64,000 nucleotides of DNA from Janibacter sp. CX7. GTDB lineage: Bacteria; Actinomycetota; Actinomycetes; Actinomycetales; Dermatophilaceae. Shown here piece after piece: positions 1 to 7,950 of this stretch (the stretch's first letter is position 1; each line of letters opens with the position of its first letter). The position numbers and the translations under genes were made by a program. Location: assembly GCF_024362365.1 (NCBI RefSeq), contig NZ_CP101464.1, forward strand, positions 1,302,001 through 1,366,000, written 5' to 3'. A model generated the notes under the pieces. That model worked only from the letters and a program-made list of their open reading frames with translations. It was not told the DNA's origin and made no database searches.

Positions 1-634
1 TCAGTGCCCGGCGGACGAGGTGGAGGACATCCACGATGGCGATGGGCTGGACCTTGCTGTGCATCCAGGTCGGGACCGGGGTGAAGAGGGGGACGCGCTG
101 GCTCAGTCGCCGCAACAGTTCGTAGGACGTGGATCCGGCCCCGATGATCATCGCGGCGCGCAGCACGACCGTGGGCACCGCGCAGTTGAGGAAGACCTGC
201 TCGACCTCGTACCGCGAACGAAGGTGGGGGGAGAGCTGGCCGTCCGGGACCAGGCCCGACAGGTAGACGATCCGCTGCACACCGGCCTGCTCGCAGGCCG
301 ACGCCATCCGCTGGGCAGCCTGGCGATCCCTGCGCTCGAAGTCCTCGGACTCCATGGAGTGCACGAGGTAGATGACGGCGTCGACCCCGTCGACGGCGCT
401 GGCGACGAGGTCGTCGTCCTCGATGTCGAACTCGCGGGTCTCGACCTCGTCGTCCCACGGGAACTTCTGCGTCCCCGAGCGGCTCGCCGCGACGACGGTG
501 TGGCCGGCGGCGAGCAGCTCGGGCACGAGGCGGGAGCCGACGTATCCCGTCGCGCCGGTGACCAGGACCCGCAGGGCGCCGTCCTCGTCGGTGGCGTCCG
601 TGGATGGGCGGGGCGATCTCACGGGAGGAGTCAT
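1..634 (-). CDS. NAD(P)-binding SDR-like protein, 3' end outside window
   Basis: The reading frame runs leftward from an ATG at 634 and is still open at base 1, so about 211 N-terminal residues are seen. After a 20-residue polar leader comes a beta-strand and the Rossmann motif GATGYVGSRL (about residues 27-36), then a VDAVIYLVHSM segment and a YLSGL strand. These are typical of the NmrA/YbjT-like atypical SDRs that bind NAD(P)H and act as cytosolic oxidoreductases or redox sensors. The catalytic half is missing, so substrate cannot be assigned. It is divergent from the lipoprotein gene at 706, with a roughly 70-bp shared promoter region. Confidence 0.75.
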   Translation of the reverse strand, partial: MTPPVRSPRPSTDATDEDGALRVLVTGATGYVGSRLVPELLAAGHTVVAASRSGTQKFPWDDEVETREFDIEDDDLVASAVDGVDAVIYLVHSMESEDFERRDRQAAQRMASACEQAGVQRIVYLSGLVPDGQLSPHLRSRYEVEQVFLNCAVPTVVLRAAMIIGAGSTSYELLRRLSQRVPLFTPVPTWMHSKVQPIAIVDVLHLVRRAL

Positions 635-705
635 GTGCGTGACAGTAGTGCTCGCGAAGGGCGTGGAGTCTGACCCGACTGGAGCCGCGTGGCTAGCATG
701 TCCCC

Positions 706-1191
706 ATGGTCGTCGGCCTGGGGAATGTCGTGCGTCTGGCAGCCTGCGCCGTGCTCTTGCTGCTTCTTGCCGCGTGCGGGAGCATCCCGCAGGACCCTGA
801 CGGAACGCTCGACCGGGTGCGTTCATCGGGCGAGATCCGGGTGGGTGTGTCGCACCACCCACCGTGGACCGACGTGACGACGAGCCCGCCCTCCGGCTCC
901 GAGGTCGAGATCATCACGGGATGGGCCGAATCACTCGGTGCCACGGTCGCCTGGCAGGTCGATGGTGAGGAGGCCCTCGTGGCCGCACTCGAGCGCGGTG
1001 ACATCGATGTCCTCATCGGCGGCCTCACGGACCAGAGCGCGTGGAGCTCGAAGGTCGGACTCACCCGGCCCTACGTCGAGGTCCCTGGTCCGGACGGACC
1101 ACGCGCCCACGTGATGGCGGTCCCGGCCGGCGAGAACGCCGCGCAGTCCTCGCTCGAGCGGTGGCTCGACACCCACGGGAGGGCGCCGTGA
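706..1191 (+). CDS. compact substrate-binding (SBP_bac_3-like) lipoprotein
   Basis: This 161-residue protein starts with a hydrophobic signal peptide ending in a lipobox (LLAAC, Cys at about residue 23), so it should be anchored to the outer face of the membrane. The segment GEIRVGVSHHPPWTD ... GDIDVLIGGLTDQSAW resembles family-3 amino-acid-type binding proteins. It is only about two thirds of the usual 230-residue fold but ends cleanly, so it may be a genuine compact form. A TAGCAT -10 element lies 6 nt before the ATG, suggesting a leaderless transcript. The stop overlaps the GTG of the next gene by 4 bp, so the two are translationally coupled, hinting at a joint role in solute or metal handling (inference). 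Confidence 0.7.
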   Translation: MVVGLGNVVRLAACAVLLLLLAACGSIPQDPDGTLDRVRSSGEIRVGVSHHPPWTDVTTSPPSGSEVEIITGWAESLGATVAWQVDGEEALVAALERGDIDVLIGGLTDQSAWSSKVGLTRPYVEVPGPDGPRAHVMAVPAGENAAQSSLERWLDTHGRAP

Positions 1192-2165
1192 GCACGCCGG
1201 GAGCGCTCTCCTTCGGGCGCACCCGTCTACCGGACGAGCAGGGCACGGCCCTGCGGCGGGCCATCCGGCTCGAGTGGGTGACCCTGGGGTATATGGCGAC
1301 CTGCATCGTCGTGGTCTCCTTCGCGATGGGCAGCTCGCAGGCGATGAAGGCGGCGTGGGTGGAGGACATGCTCGCCCTCATCCCGCCGATCGCCTTCCTG
1401 TTCGCGCAGCGGCGCGCCCGACGCCCGGTGGACGCCGAGCACCCCTACGGTCACCATCGCGCCGTCGGTGGCGGACACCTGGCGGCCGCGGTCGCCCTCC
1501 TGGGCATGGGCGTCTACCTCATCGTCGACTCGGCGATGGGTCTGCTGCGCGGCGAGCACCCTCCGGTCGGGACCGTCGACCTCTTCGGTCATGTGGTGTG
1601 GGCGGGCTGGGTGATGATCGCCGCGATGGTCTACACCGCCATCGGCCCCGTCATCCTGGGACGGATCAAGCTGCCGCTCGCGGACACCCTGCACGACCGG
1701 GTCCTGTACAACGACGCCGACATGCAGAAGGCGGACTGGCGCACTGCGACCGGGACGATCGTCGGTGTCCTCGGCATCGGGGTCGGGCTGTGGTGGGCGG
1801 ACGCGGTCGTCGCGATCGCGATCTCCGTGTCGATCATCCGCGACGGGTGGACCAACGTGCGACACGCCTCGGGCGCGCTCATGGACGCCCAGGCCCGCAC
1901 GGTGGACGGGACGCGGCGCCACCCCCTGACCGAGCAGGTCGACGAGGCACTCGAGGAGATCGCGTGGGTGCACAGCAGCCACAGCCGCGTGCGCGACATG
2001 GGGCACGTCTTCCATGTGGAGAGCTTCGTCGTGCCGCACGCGGGCCACACCGCCGACATCGACGATCTCGAGCACGCCGCCCAGGTGGCGCGTGACCTCG
2101 ACTGGAAGGTCGACGACGTCGTCATCGTCCCCGTTCGGCAGATCCCCGAGGCCTTCACCCGCTGA
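1188..2165 (+). CDS. cation diffusion facilitator-type transporter
   Basis: This 325-residue integral membrane protein starts at a GTG inside a GTGA overlap with the preceding lipoprotein. It has about six hydrophobic segments, a charged HPYGHH loop after the second, and a cytoplasmic C-terminal domain of roughly 100 residues with several His and Asp residues. This is the CDF architecture: proton-coupled efflux of divalent cations. The usual HxxxD metal sites are altered: helix 2 carries WVEDML and helix 5 carries WWADAVVA. Ion specificity therefore cannot be read from the sequence. No metal-sensing regulator is adjacent. Confidence 0.75.
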   Translation: MSTPGALSFGRTRLPDEQGTALRRAIRLEWVTLGYMATCIVVVSFAMGSSQAMKAAWVEDMLALIPPIAFLFAQRRARRPVDAEHPYGHHRAVGGGHLAAAVALLGMGVYLIVDSAMGLLRGEHPPVGTVDLFGHVVWAGWVMIAAMVYTAIGPVILGRIKLPLADTLHDRVLYNDADMQKADWRTATGTIVGVLGIGVGLWWADAVVAIAISVSIIRDGWTNVRHASGALMDAQARTVDGTRRHPLTEQVDEALEEIAWVHSSHSRVRDMGHVFHVESFVVPHAGHTADIDDLEHAAQVARDLDWKVDDVVIVPVRQIPEAFTR

Positions 2166-2238
2166 CGGGCGCGACCGCCATCGTCCACGCCGCAGTCCTG
2201 CCGGCCGCGACGACGGCCGTCATGGTGGCCCCGAGGTC

Positions 2239-3120
2239 TCAGACGTGCCCGGAGCGAGGCTGCGCGCCCGAGGTGGTCCCAGGGGTCTGCCGTTCGGGCA
2301 CGGCCGGGACATCGTGCGCCTGCGTGCGGCGCCATCGACCGTCGTGGCACTCGACCAGGCCGAGCTCGGCGAAGGCGTTCAGCCACGTCGTCATCGGCCA
2401 GACGCCCCATCTGTCGTGGAAGATCGCTGCGTTGCGCACGATGGCGTCGACGTGCCGCACCGGTGGTGATTCGATCTCATGGTGCTGGTGGTACGCCCGG
2501 GCATCGCCGAGCCACCCGTGCCGGAAGCCGCGCTCGTGCACGACCCGGGCGAAGTCGGTGTCCTCCCCGCCGTAGCCGACGTACTCCTCGCAGAATCCGC
2601 CGATGCGTTGCCACGTGTGGCGGTGGAGCGCGAAGCACAACGACCAGAAGAGGTCGGGGTCAGGGTTGTCCAGACGCTCTCCCGCGTCGGGAGCCGGCCG
2701 CCCGGGGTGGGGCGCGTCGAGGGTCTGCAGGTCGGTGAGGGCGTAGCCGCGGTCCGGTGGCGGCGGCAGATAGGTCACCACCCCCGACCACACGACGTCC
2801 GGCGCGTCGTCGACGGCGGCGGCACTGGCTTCGACGAGTCGTGGTCCGGGCAGGCAGTCCACGTCGAGGAAGACCAGGACGTCGGCACCCAGGGAGATGG
2901 CGTGCCGTGCCCCGAGGTTGCGGGCGGCGGCCAGGGGCAGGCCCGGCAGGTCGGTGTCCAGGTGGAGCACACACGCCCCCGCCACGGTGAGCGTCGGGTC
3001 GTTCATGGCCACGACGACCCACAGATCGGGGCGCCGGGTGCCGTCCGTCACGGTCACGGCCTGGTTCGCGAGGTGGTCATGGCGCCCGTGCACGATGGTG
3101 ATGAGAGCGACGGTGCTCAT
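2239..3120 (-). CDS. family 2 glycosyltransferase
   Basis: This 293-residue GT-A type glycosyltransferase is the last gene of a four-gene minus-strand operon. The start is taken at the ATG overlapping the TGA of the upstream gene (ATGA). Visible features are an N-terminal strand (ALITIVHGR), a FLDVDCLPG segment carrying the DxD metal/nucleotide-sugar motif (about residue 85), and a late GGEDTDF acidic motif (about residue 188) followed by RVVHERG, typical of the galactosyltransferase C-terminal domain. It should transfer a sugar from an NDP-donor in the cytosol. The acceptor is unknown; the context with otsA and two other glycosyltransferases suggests a glycoside or glycoconjugate pathway. 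Confidence 0.85.
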   Translation of the reverse strand: MSTVALITIVHGRHDHLANQAVTVTDGTRRPDLWVVVAMNDPTLTVAGACVLHLDTDLPGLPLAAARNLGARHAISLGADVLVFLDVDCLPGPRLVEASAAAVDDAPDVVWSGVVTYLPPPPDRGYALTDLQTLDAPHPGRPAPDAGERLDNPDPDLFWSLCFALHRHTWQRIGGFCEEYVGYGGEDTDFARVVHERGFRHGWLGDARAYHQHHEIESPPVRHVDAIVRNAAIFHDRWGVWPMTTWLNAFAELGLVECHDGRWRRTQAHDVPAVPERQTPGTTSGAQPRSGHV

Positions 3121-4091
3121 GCCGCCGCCACCTCCCGCACAACCTGTACGAAACGTGACGCGGCACGGTCGTCGCACCATGCAGACCATGCGCTGCCGTC
3201 GAGTCCAGCGGTGCGTTCGAGCAGGTCCGTCCACCCGCGTCGGGGGAGGGTGTCGAGGACGGTGGCCGGCCAGCGGGGGGCCCGCAGCGCTCGGGCGGTC
3301 ACGTGTTGCTCCCAGAAGGGGCGGATCTGGGGGATGACGACGGCCGGCCGGCGGGCCGCGGCTGTCTCGGCGACGGCGTTCTGCCCCGCATGGGTGATGA
3401 CGACCTCGGCGGTGGAGAGGACGGCGAAGGGGTCCGCGCTCCAGGTCTGCCCGCCCAGCATCGTCCAGGTCCAGCCCGCACTGCCTGCCCGGGCGGCCTC
3501 GAGGAGGCGCTCCGGGTCAGCCCCTCCGCCGCGTCCCCACAGCACGGCCACGCTCCTGTCCCGGACCGCACCGGCGGCGGTGGCGGGGAAACGGGACAGT
3601 CCGCCCAGGTACCGGATGCGCGAGCGGAGGCGAAGGGGGAGACCGGTGCGGATGTCGGCGGTCTCCGGCCACAGGGCCACCAGGGCGTCGGAGATCCCGT
3701 ACCCGAGCAGGTGGGGGTCGTCGGAGCGCTCGCCCGGTTGCACGACGGTGACGACAGGGACCCCGTGCAGGCGCGCCAGCACCGCGACCTCTACCGAGAC
3801 GTCGCAGACGAGCACGCGCGGCTTGGCGGCGACGAGCCACGCCGACAGCGCACCCATGCGCTGCCCCAGGCCGGGGTGCCTGCGCGGGACCCAGTGCAGG
3901 TGCCCACCGGCCGTGACGTCGGCACCCGGGTCGACGGGCGCGTCGTCCTCCAAGCGGACCCACTCGCCCGGCCAGTCCGCGGGGCGGGGGAGCGAGGACA
4001 GCCCGGTGATCTGTGACCCCCACGACGCGGCGACCGCCCGGGCGCGGTGCAGGTGTCCAGAGCCGTGGTGGTGGATGTAGTAGCCGATCAC
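3117..4091 (-). CDS. GT-B glycosyltransferase, MurG/GT28-like
   Basis: This 324-residue protein starts at a GTG (4091) overlapping the stop of the upstream GT4 gene. The N-terminal HGSGHLHRARAVA segment (about residues 9-21) is the glycine-rich loop of MurG/UGT-like GT-B enzymes. The C-terminal half carries THAGQNAVAETAAARRPAVV (about residue 235), the donor-binding helix of GT28 enzymes. It is most likely a cytosolic or membrane-associated transferase acting on a small or lipid acceptor. No transmembrane segment is seen. Four-base overlaps on both sides show it belongs to one translationally coupled operon. Confidence 0.8.
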   Translation of the reverse strand: MIGYYIHHHGSGHLHRARAVAASWGSQITGLSSLPRPADWPGEWVRLEDDAPVDPGADVTAGGHLHWVPRRHPGLGQRMGALSAWLVAAKPRVLVCDVSVEVAVLARLHGVPVVTVVQPGERSDDPHLLGYGISDALVALWPETADIRTGLPLRLRSRIRYLGGLSRFPATAAGAVRDRSVAVLWGRGGGADPERLLEAARAGSAGWTWTMLGGQTWSADPFAVLSTAEVVITHAGQNAVAETAAARRPAVVIPQIRPFWEQHVTARALRAPRWPATVLDTLPRRGWTDLLERTAGLDGSAWSAWCDDRAASRFVQVVREVAAA

Positions 4092-5269
4092 GCGGCCGGG
4101 TCCTCGGTCGTGGCCCCGGTCGCGCGACGGTAGAGGTCCACGTAGCTGTCGACCATCGCTGAGTGGGAGAACCGCGCACGGGCGGCCGCTCGCACGACCA
4201 CGCGGTCGCGGGTGGCGGCGGCGCGCATCGCCAGCGCCAGGGCCGGGACGTCCCCGCCCGGGGCCAGCGCGCCTGTCGTCTCGTCGACGATCTCGCCCAG
4301 GGCGCCCCGCGCGAATGCTGCCACCGGGGTGCCGCAGGCCAAGGCCTCGACGGCGACGAGCCCGAAGGGCTCCTCCCACGCGGGGGTGACGACGGCGACG
4401 GTGGCCCGACCCACGAGATCGGTGAGCTCGCGGTGCGTCAGGTGTCCGACGTACTCGATGCCGTCCCCGAGGAGCGGCTGGACTTCGGTCGTGAAATAGC
4501 GCCGGTCGAGGATCTCGCCGGCGATCCACAGCGGCATCCCGATCGAACGCGCCGCCCGGGCCGCCTGGTGCGGCGCCTTCTCCGGGACGATCCGCCCCGA
4601 CCACACGGCCGGTCCGCCACCGGGTCCGGGGGACCACTGATCGAGGTCGATGCCGTTGTGCACCGGGGTGCTGGCGATCATGGGTGACCACGCGCGGGCC
4701 GTCGCGTGGCTGACCGAGACGAAGTGGCAGTTGTCCCCGGCGTAGGCGATCGCCGACGTCAGCCATGGGACGGGTGGGGTGTGCAGGGTGGTGATGATCG
4801 GGAGGTCGACGGCGCTCGACATCGCGATCGGCAGGTGATGAAGGCTGTTGTTGTGGATGACGTCGAAGGAGCGACGCCCGCTGCGTACCAAGTCCATCAT
4901 CAGCCCCAGGTAGGCGTGGTGCTCGTCCATCCACTGCTCCGGGGGAGCGGCCACGTCGCGGCGGGACTCCTCGTCGGACTCGTAGACGGCGCAGGGCAGG
5001 TGCACCACGTTCAGCGCGGGATCGGATCCGGCCGCGGCGAAGAGGGAGACGTCATGCCCCCGTCGCAGGAGCTCTCGGGCCAGGGCATGGGTGTGTGCCT
5101 CGAGGCCCCCGGCGAAGGGCTCCCTGATCGGGAAGCGGCTCGATCCGATGAGGCAGATGCGCAGCGGTGTCGTGGCCGTGGGCCTGCTCGCACCCCACGG
5201 GAGAGGTCCGCGTGCGCACGGTGGGTCGGCCGGGGTCCTGTCCCGGGCGATCGGGGCCGGTTCAGCCAC
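4088..5269 (-). CDS. family 4 glycosyltransferase
   Basis: This 393-residue GT-B retaining glycosyltransferase has a polar N-terminal extension of about 35 residues, then RICLIGSSRFP, GGLEAHTHALARELLRRGHDV (about 54-74) and VHNGIDLD (203-210). RIVPEKA (226-232) and the EPFGLVAVEALACGTPV donor-site signature (300-316) follow. The signature Glu residues expected for GT4 are present. It overlaps otsA by 8 bp upstream and the GT28-like gene by 4 bp downstream. The enzyme probably adds glucose or mannose to a product made by this operon (inference). Confidence 0.88.
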   Translation of the reverse strand: MAEPAPIARDRTPADPPCARGPLPWGASRPTATTPLRICLIGSSRFPIREPFAGGLEAHTHALARELLRRGHDVSLFAAAGSDPALNVVHLPCAVYESDEESRRDVAAPPEQWMDEHHAYLGLMMDLVRSGRRSFDVIHNNSLHHLPIAMSSAVDLPIITTLHTPPVPWLTSAIAYAGDNCHFVSVSHATARAWSPMIASTPVHNGIDLDQWSPGPGGGPAVWSGRIVPEKAPHQAARAARSIGMPLWIAGEILDRRYFTTEVQPLLGDGIEYVGHLTHRELTDLVGRATVAVVTPAWEEPFGLVAVEALACGTPVAAFARGALGEIVDETTGALAPGGDVPALALAMRAAATRDRVVVRAAARARFSHSAMVDSYVDLYRRATGATTEDPAA

Positions 5270-6755
5270 GGGTCACCTGCGGCGACATCGTCTCCACGGC
5301 GGCCAAGAATCCTGCGGCCCACGCGTGGACGTCGTGCGCCAGGACCCGCTGACGCATCACGTGCATCCGTCGGCGCGCGTCGTCCGCTTCGTCGCGCATG
5401 GCTCGCAGGATGGTGCGCTTGAGATCGCTGAGGTCGTGCGGATTGCACAGGTAGGCGGCGTCGAGTTCGTCGGCGGCCCCGGCGAACTCACTCAGGACCA
5501 GGGCGCCGCCCCCGTCGGCACGCGCGGCGACGAACTCCTTGGCCACCAGGTTCATCCCGTCGCGCAGGGGGGTGACCACCAGGACGTCGGCGGCCAGGTA
5601 CAGGGCGACGATCTCCTCGCGAGAGTGCCGCTGGTGCAGATAGTGGACGGCCGTGACGCCCAGGTCTGCATGGTCCCCGTTGATGTTGCCGATCATGCCC
5701 TCGATCTCGTCTCGCAGGCCCCGGTAGGCAGCGACCCGGTCGCGGCTGGGAGTGGCGACCTGCACGACGGCGTGCTCGCCGGCGACGAGCTCTCCTTCTG
5801 CCAAGAGCTCGGACACGGCCCGCAAGCGGTGACGGATGCCCTTGGTGTAGTCGAGTCGGTCCACGCCCAGCAGCAGCGTCTTCGGGTCGCCCAGACTCCG
5901 GCGGATCTCGCGCGACCGTTCGGTCACCCGACGGCTGCGGGCCAGCTCGTGGATCTGTTGGGCGTCGACGGAGACCGGCATGGCCGTGACGCTGACCCGT
6001 CGCGGTGCGGCAGCGGGGTCGGCCGTGGTGCTGTCCGGGCAGATGATCGATCCCGGTTCGGTCGACAGGCCGAGGACCTGTGCGCAGGTGCGGAGGAAGT
6101 TGTCCGCGTCAGACCGGCGCTGGAAACCGAGCACGTCTGCCCCCAGGAGTCCGCGCAGCACCTCCTCGCGCCAGGGCAGCTGCGAGAAGAGTTCCGCGGC
6201 GGGGAAGGGGATGTGGTTGAACCACCCGATCCGCACGTCCGGCCGGGCGCGGCGGATCAGATCGGGGACCAGCTGGAGCTGGTAGTCGTGGACCCACACG
6301 GTGGCGCCCGGCGCAGCGCATGCCGCAGCGGAGCTGGCGAAGCGCTCGTTGACCCGCAGATAGGCGTCCCACCACCGGTGGCGGAAGACGGGCTGCGCGA
6401 TCACGTCGTGGTACAGCGGCCACAAGGTGGCAGTGCTGAATCCCTCGTGGAAGTCGCTGACCTCGTCGTGGCCCAAGGACAGCGGAACGAGGTGTGTGGA
6501 GCCCCCCAGGACGAAGGGCTCGGGCACCTCATCGGCGTCCCCGGTCCACCCCACCCACGCCCCCCGGCGTCCACCCGTGATGGCGCCCATGGCGGTCACC
6601 AAGCCACCGGGGCTGGTTCTCCAGAGACCGGAACCGTCCTCGTCGAGGTCACGCGTCACGGGCAGCCGGTTGGCCACCACGACCTCGTCGAAGGTGGGAT
6701 GAGAGGGGAACTCGACTCGGGTCCCGCGGTGCTGATCGGGCTGGGTGAGACCCAT
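5262..6755 (-). CDS. otsA: alpha,alpha-trehalose-6-phosphate synthase
   Basis: At 497 residues this matches GT20 trehalose-6-phosphate synthases, which join UDP- or GDP-glucose to glucose-6-phosphate. Landmarks are NRLPV (29-33), the SPGGL loop (48-52), [12 protein letters not shown] (153-164), GWFNHIPFP (177-185), [11 protein letters not shown] (297-307) and [16 protein letters not shown] (397-411), all characteristic of the donor and acceptor sites. It is first in an operon with three glycosyltransferases, and no otsB phosphatase is nearby. The product could therefore feed trehalose elsewhere, or a related glucosyl-phosphate could be elaborated locally. The promoter region faces the TetR gene and contains a double palindrome. 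Confidence 0.93.
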   Translation of the reverse strand: MGLTQPDQHRGTRVEFPSHPTFDEVVVANRLPVTRDLDEDGSGLWRTSPGGLVTAMGAITGGRRGAWVGWTGDADEVPEPFVLGGSTHLVPLSLGHDEVSDFHEGFSTATLWPLYHDVIAQPVFRHRWWDAYLRVNERFASSAAACAAPGATVWVHDYQLQLVPDLIRRARPDVRIGWFNHIPFPAAELFSQLPWREEVLRGLLGADVLGFQRRSDADNFLRTCAQVLGLSTEPGSIICPDSTTADPAAAPRRVSVTAMPVSVDAQQIHELARSRRVTERSREIRRSLGDPKTLLLGVDRLDYTKGIRHRLRAVSELLAEGELVAGEHAVVQVATPSRDRVAAYRGLRDEIEGMIGNINGDHADLGVTAVHYLHQRHSREEIVALYLAADVLVVTPLRDGMNLVAKEFVAARADGGGALVLSEFAGAADELDAAYLCNPHDLSDLKRTILRAMRDEADDARRRMHVMRQRVLAHDVHAWAAGFLAAVETMSPQVTRG

Positions 6756-6811
6756 GATTGATCCTTCCCGACACCGGACGCGTCGCTGCGCGGGCGGTTT
6801 CCCGACGATGA

Positions 6812-6835
6812 TTACGTCGTAAACTTACGGCGTAA
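6812..6835. promoter_or_regulatory. candidate TetR operator, two TTACGNCGTAA palindromes
   Basis: Two 11-bp near-perfect palindromes, TTACGTCGTAA at 6812-6822 and TTACGGCGTAA at 6825-6835, have centres 13 bp apart. The stretch between them (6818-6829) is itself an imperfect dyad. The site is in the only divergent gap between otsA and the tetR gene, where a TetR dimer pair would control both. It is much more AT-rich than its surroundings. Seen in sequence; the identity of the binding protein is inferred from position. Confidence 0.7.
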
Positions 6836-6935
6836 ATTCCAATGTGGCAACAGGCCGCCTCCTCCCCGGAGTGAGGCCCCCTAGGCTGTTCTCCCAGGTG
6901 AACTCCCCGAGGCGTTGTCGACAGGAAGGGCCGCG

Positions 6936-7625
6936 ATGAGCGATCCCGTGCCGCAGCGGGGACCCCGTCCCAGGCTGGACCGTGACCAGATCGTCCGTGC
7001 AGCAACGGAACTGATCAGCGAGCAGGGTGTGGACGGGCTGACGATGCGTCGTGTCGGCCAGGCACTCGGCGTCGAGGCGATGGCGCTCTATCGCTACGTC
7101 TCGGGCCGGGAGGAGTTGCTGGAGGCAGTCATCGACCATCTCCTGTCCTCGGTCGCGCGGGAGGTCACGGATCTCCAGCCGACCTCTTGGCAGGGGTACC
7201 TCCAGACCCTGGCCCACGAGATGCGCCGCATGGCCCAAGAGCACCCTGCGGCCTTCCCCCTGGCCGCCACGCGACACCCGGCCGCACCGTGGTTGCGACC
7301 GCCGCTGCGCAGCATCGAACTGGTCGAGAACTTCCTCCTGACCCTCACGGACGCAGGGTTCGACGACGCTGCCGCGGTGGATGCGTACAAGCTGTTCACC
7401 ACCTTCCTCGTCGGGTCCCTGCTCCTGGAGGTCGCGGCCCACGGCAGCGACATCGCAGACGCGGACACGGCGAAGGCCGAGGAGCGGGAGACGAGCCTGC
7501 GCGAGCCCCTGGCGAAGGCGCCGCACGTGGTCCGGATGCGGGACCGGCTCAGTCAGGACAGCAGCACCCAGGAGTTCGAGGTGGGTCTTGAAGCCCTCAT
7601 CGACCGGATCGAGCGGACCTTCTGA
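6936..7625 (+). CDS. TetR family transcriptional regulator
   Basis: This 229-residue regulator starts at ATG 6936 behind an AGGAAGGG ribosome site, rather than at the in-frame TTG 21 bp earlier. The N-terminal helix-turn-helix spans about residues 10-58 (DQIVRAATELISEQGVDGLTMRRVGQALGV, then ALYRYVSGREELLEAVID). It is followed by a helical ligand/dimer domain of the tetracycline-repressor C type. It is transcribed away from otsA. The double palindrome at 6812-6835 is its likely operator, so it probably represses itself and perhaps the otsA-glycosyltransferase operon. The ligand is unknown and no drug pump is adjacent. Confidence 0.9.
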   Translation: MSDPVPQRGPRPRLDRDQIVRAATELISEQGVDGLTMRRVGQALGVEAMALYRYVSGREELLEAVIDHLLSSVAREVTDLQPTSWQGYLQTLAHEMRRMAQEHPAAFPLAATRHPAAPWLRPPLRSIELVENFLLTLTDAGFDDAAAVDAYKLFTTFLVGSLLLEVAAHGSDIADADTAKAEERETSLREPLAKAPHVVRMRDRLSQDSSTQEFEVGLEALIDRIERTF

Positions 7626-7946
7626 TCACCAGGTCTGCAAGCAGGAGGGTGCGCGGCTGTCCCGCCCCGGACCTCACCGGCGCGGCCAGACCCATGGCGA
7701 GGATGATCCTCCGGCGAGCACCGGGGCGGATTCGTGACCGGTGATGTGGGGTAGCGGTACGTGCGAAGCGCGGCTCGCGTCGCCCATCTCTTCGGTGGTG
7801 GGCACGTCCACGCGCCACCGGAGCGACCACCACCTCCCAGGAGAACTCATGCACCCCAGCACTCCCGCGTCACCTGCCCAACGGTCCAGTGCGGTGATCC
7901 GCCAGGGCGCCGATGACACGTCCTGCGGTGACGCGCGGGTTAGGTC
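7626..7946. other. intergenic region, no confident gene
   Basis: This 321-bp gap lies between the TetR gene and the oxidoreductase. The only gene-like signal is a 33-codon ORF at its right end, listed separately. No terminator hairpin or repeat was recognised, and the CGAAGGG word common elsewhere in the window is absent. Confidence 0.5.
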
Positions 7947-7950
7947 ATGA
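7849..7950 (+). CDS. possible small leader ORF (33 aa)
   Basis: An ATG at 7849 follows AGGAGA (7840-7845), a better ribosome site than that of the next gene. The ORF ends in a TGA overlapping the ATG at 7947 by 4 bp. The peptide is polar and Ser/Pro-rich (MHPSTPASPAQRS...), with no recognised domain. It could be a translational-coupling leader for the oxidoreductase, the remnant of a longer gene, or chance. Evidence is limited to the ribosome site and the overlap. Confidence 0.25.
   Translation: MHPSTPASPAQRSSAVIRQGADDTSCGDARVRS

Noticed and set aside
706..1191. Substrate-binding lipoprotein as a truncated pseudogene
   Set aside because: It has an intact signal peptide, a clean C-terminal end and a coupled stop/start with the next gene, so a naturally compact protein is more likely.
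2166..2238. Possible terminator between the CDF transporter and the GT2 gene
   Set aside because: Only short GGCCG/CGGCC-type dyads are present; no convincing stem was found.
5091..6761. Plus-strand ORF of 556 codons
   Set aside because: It is antisense to otsA, which has complete family motifs; the plus frame has none.
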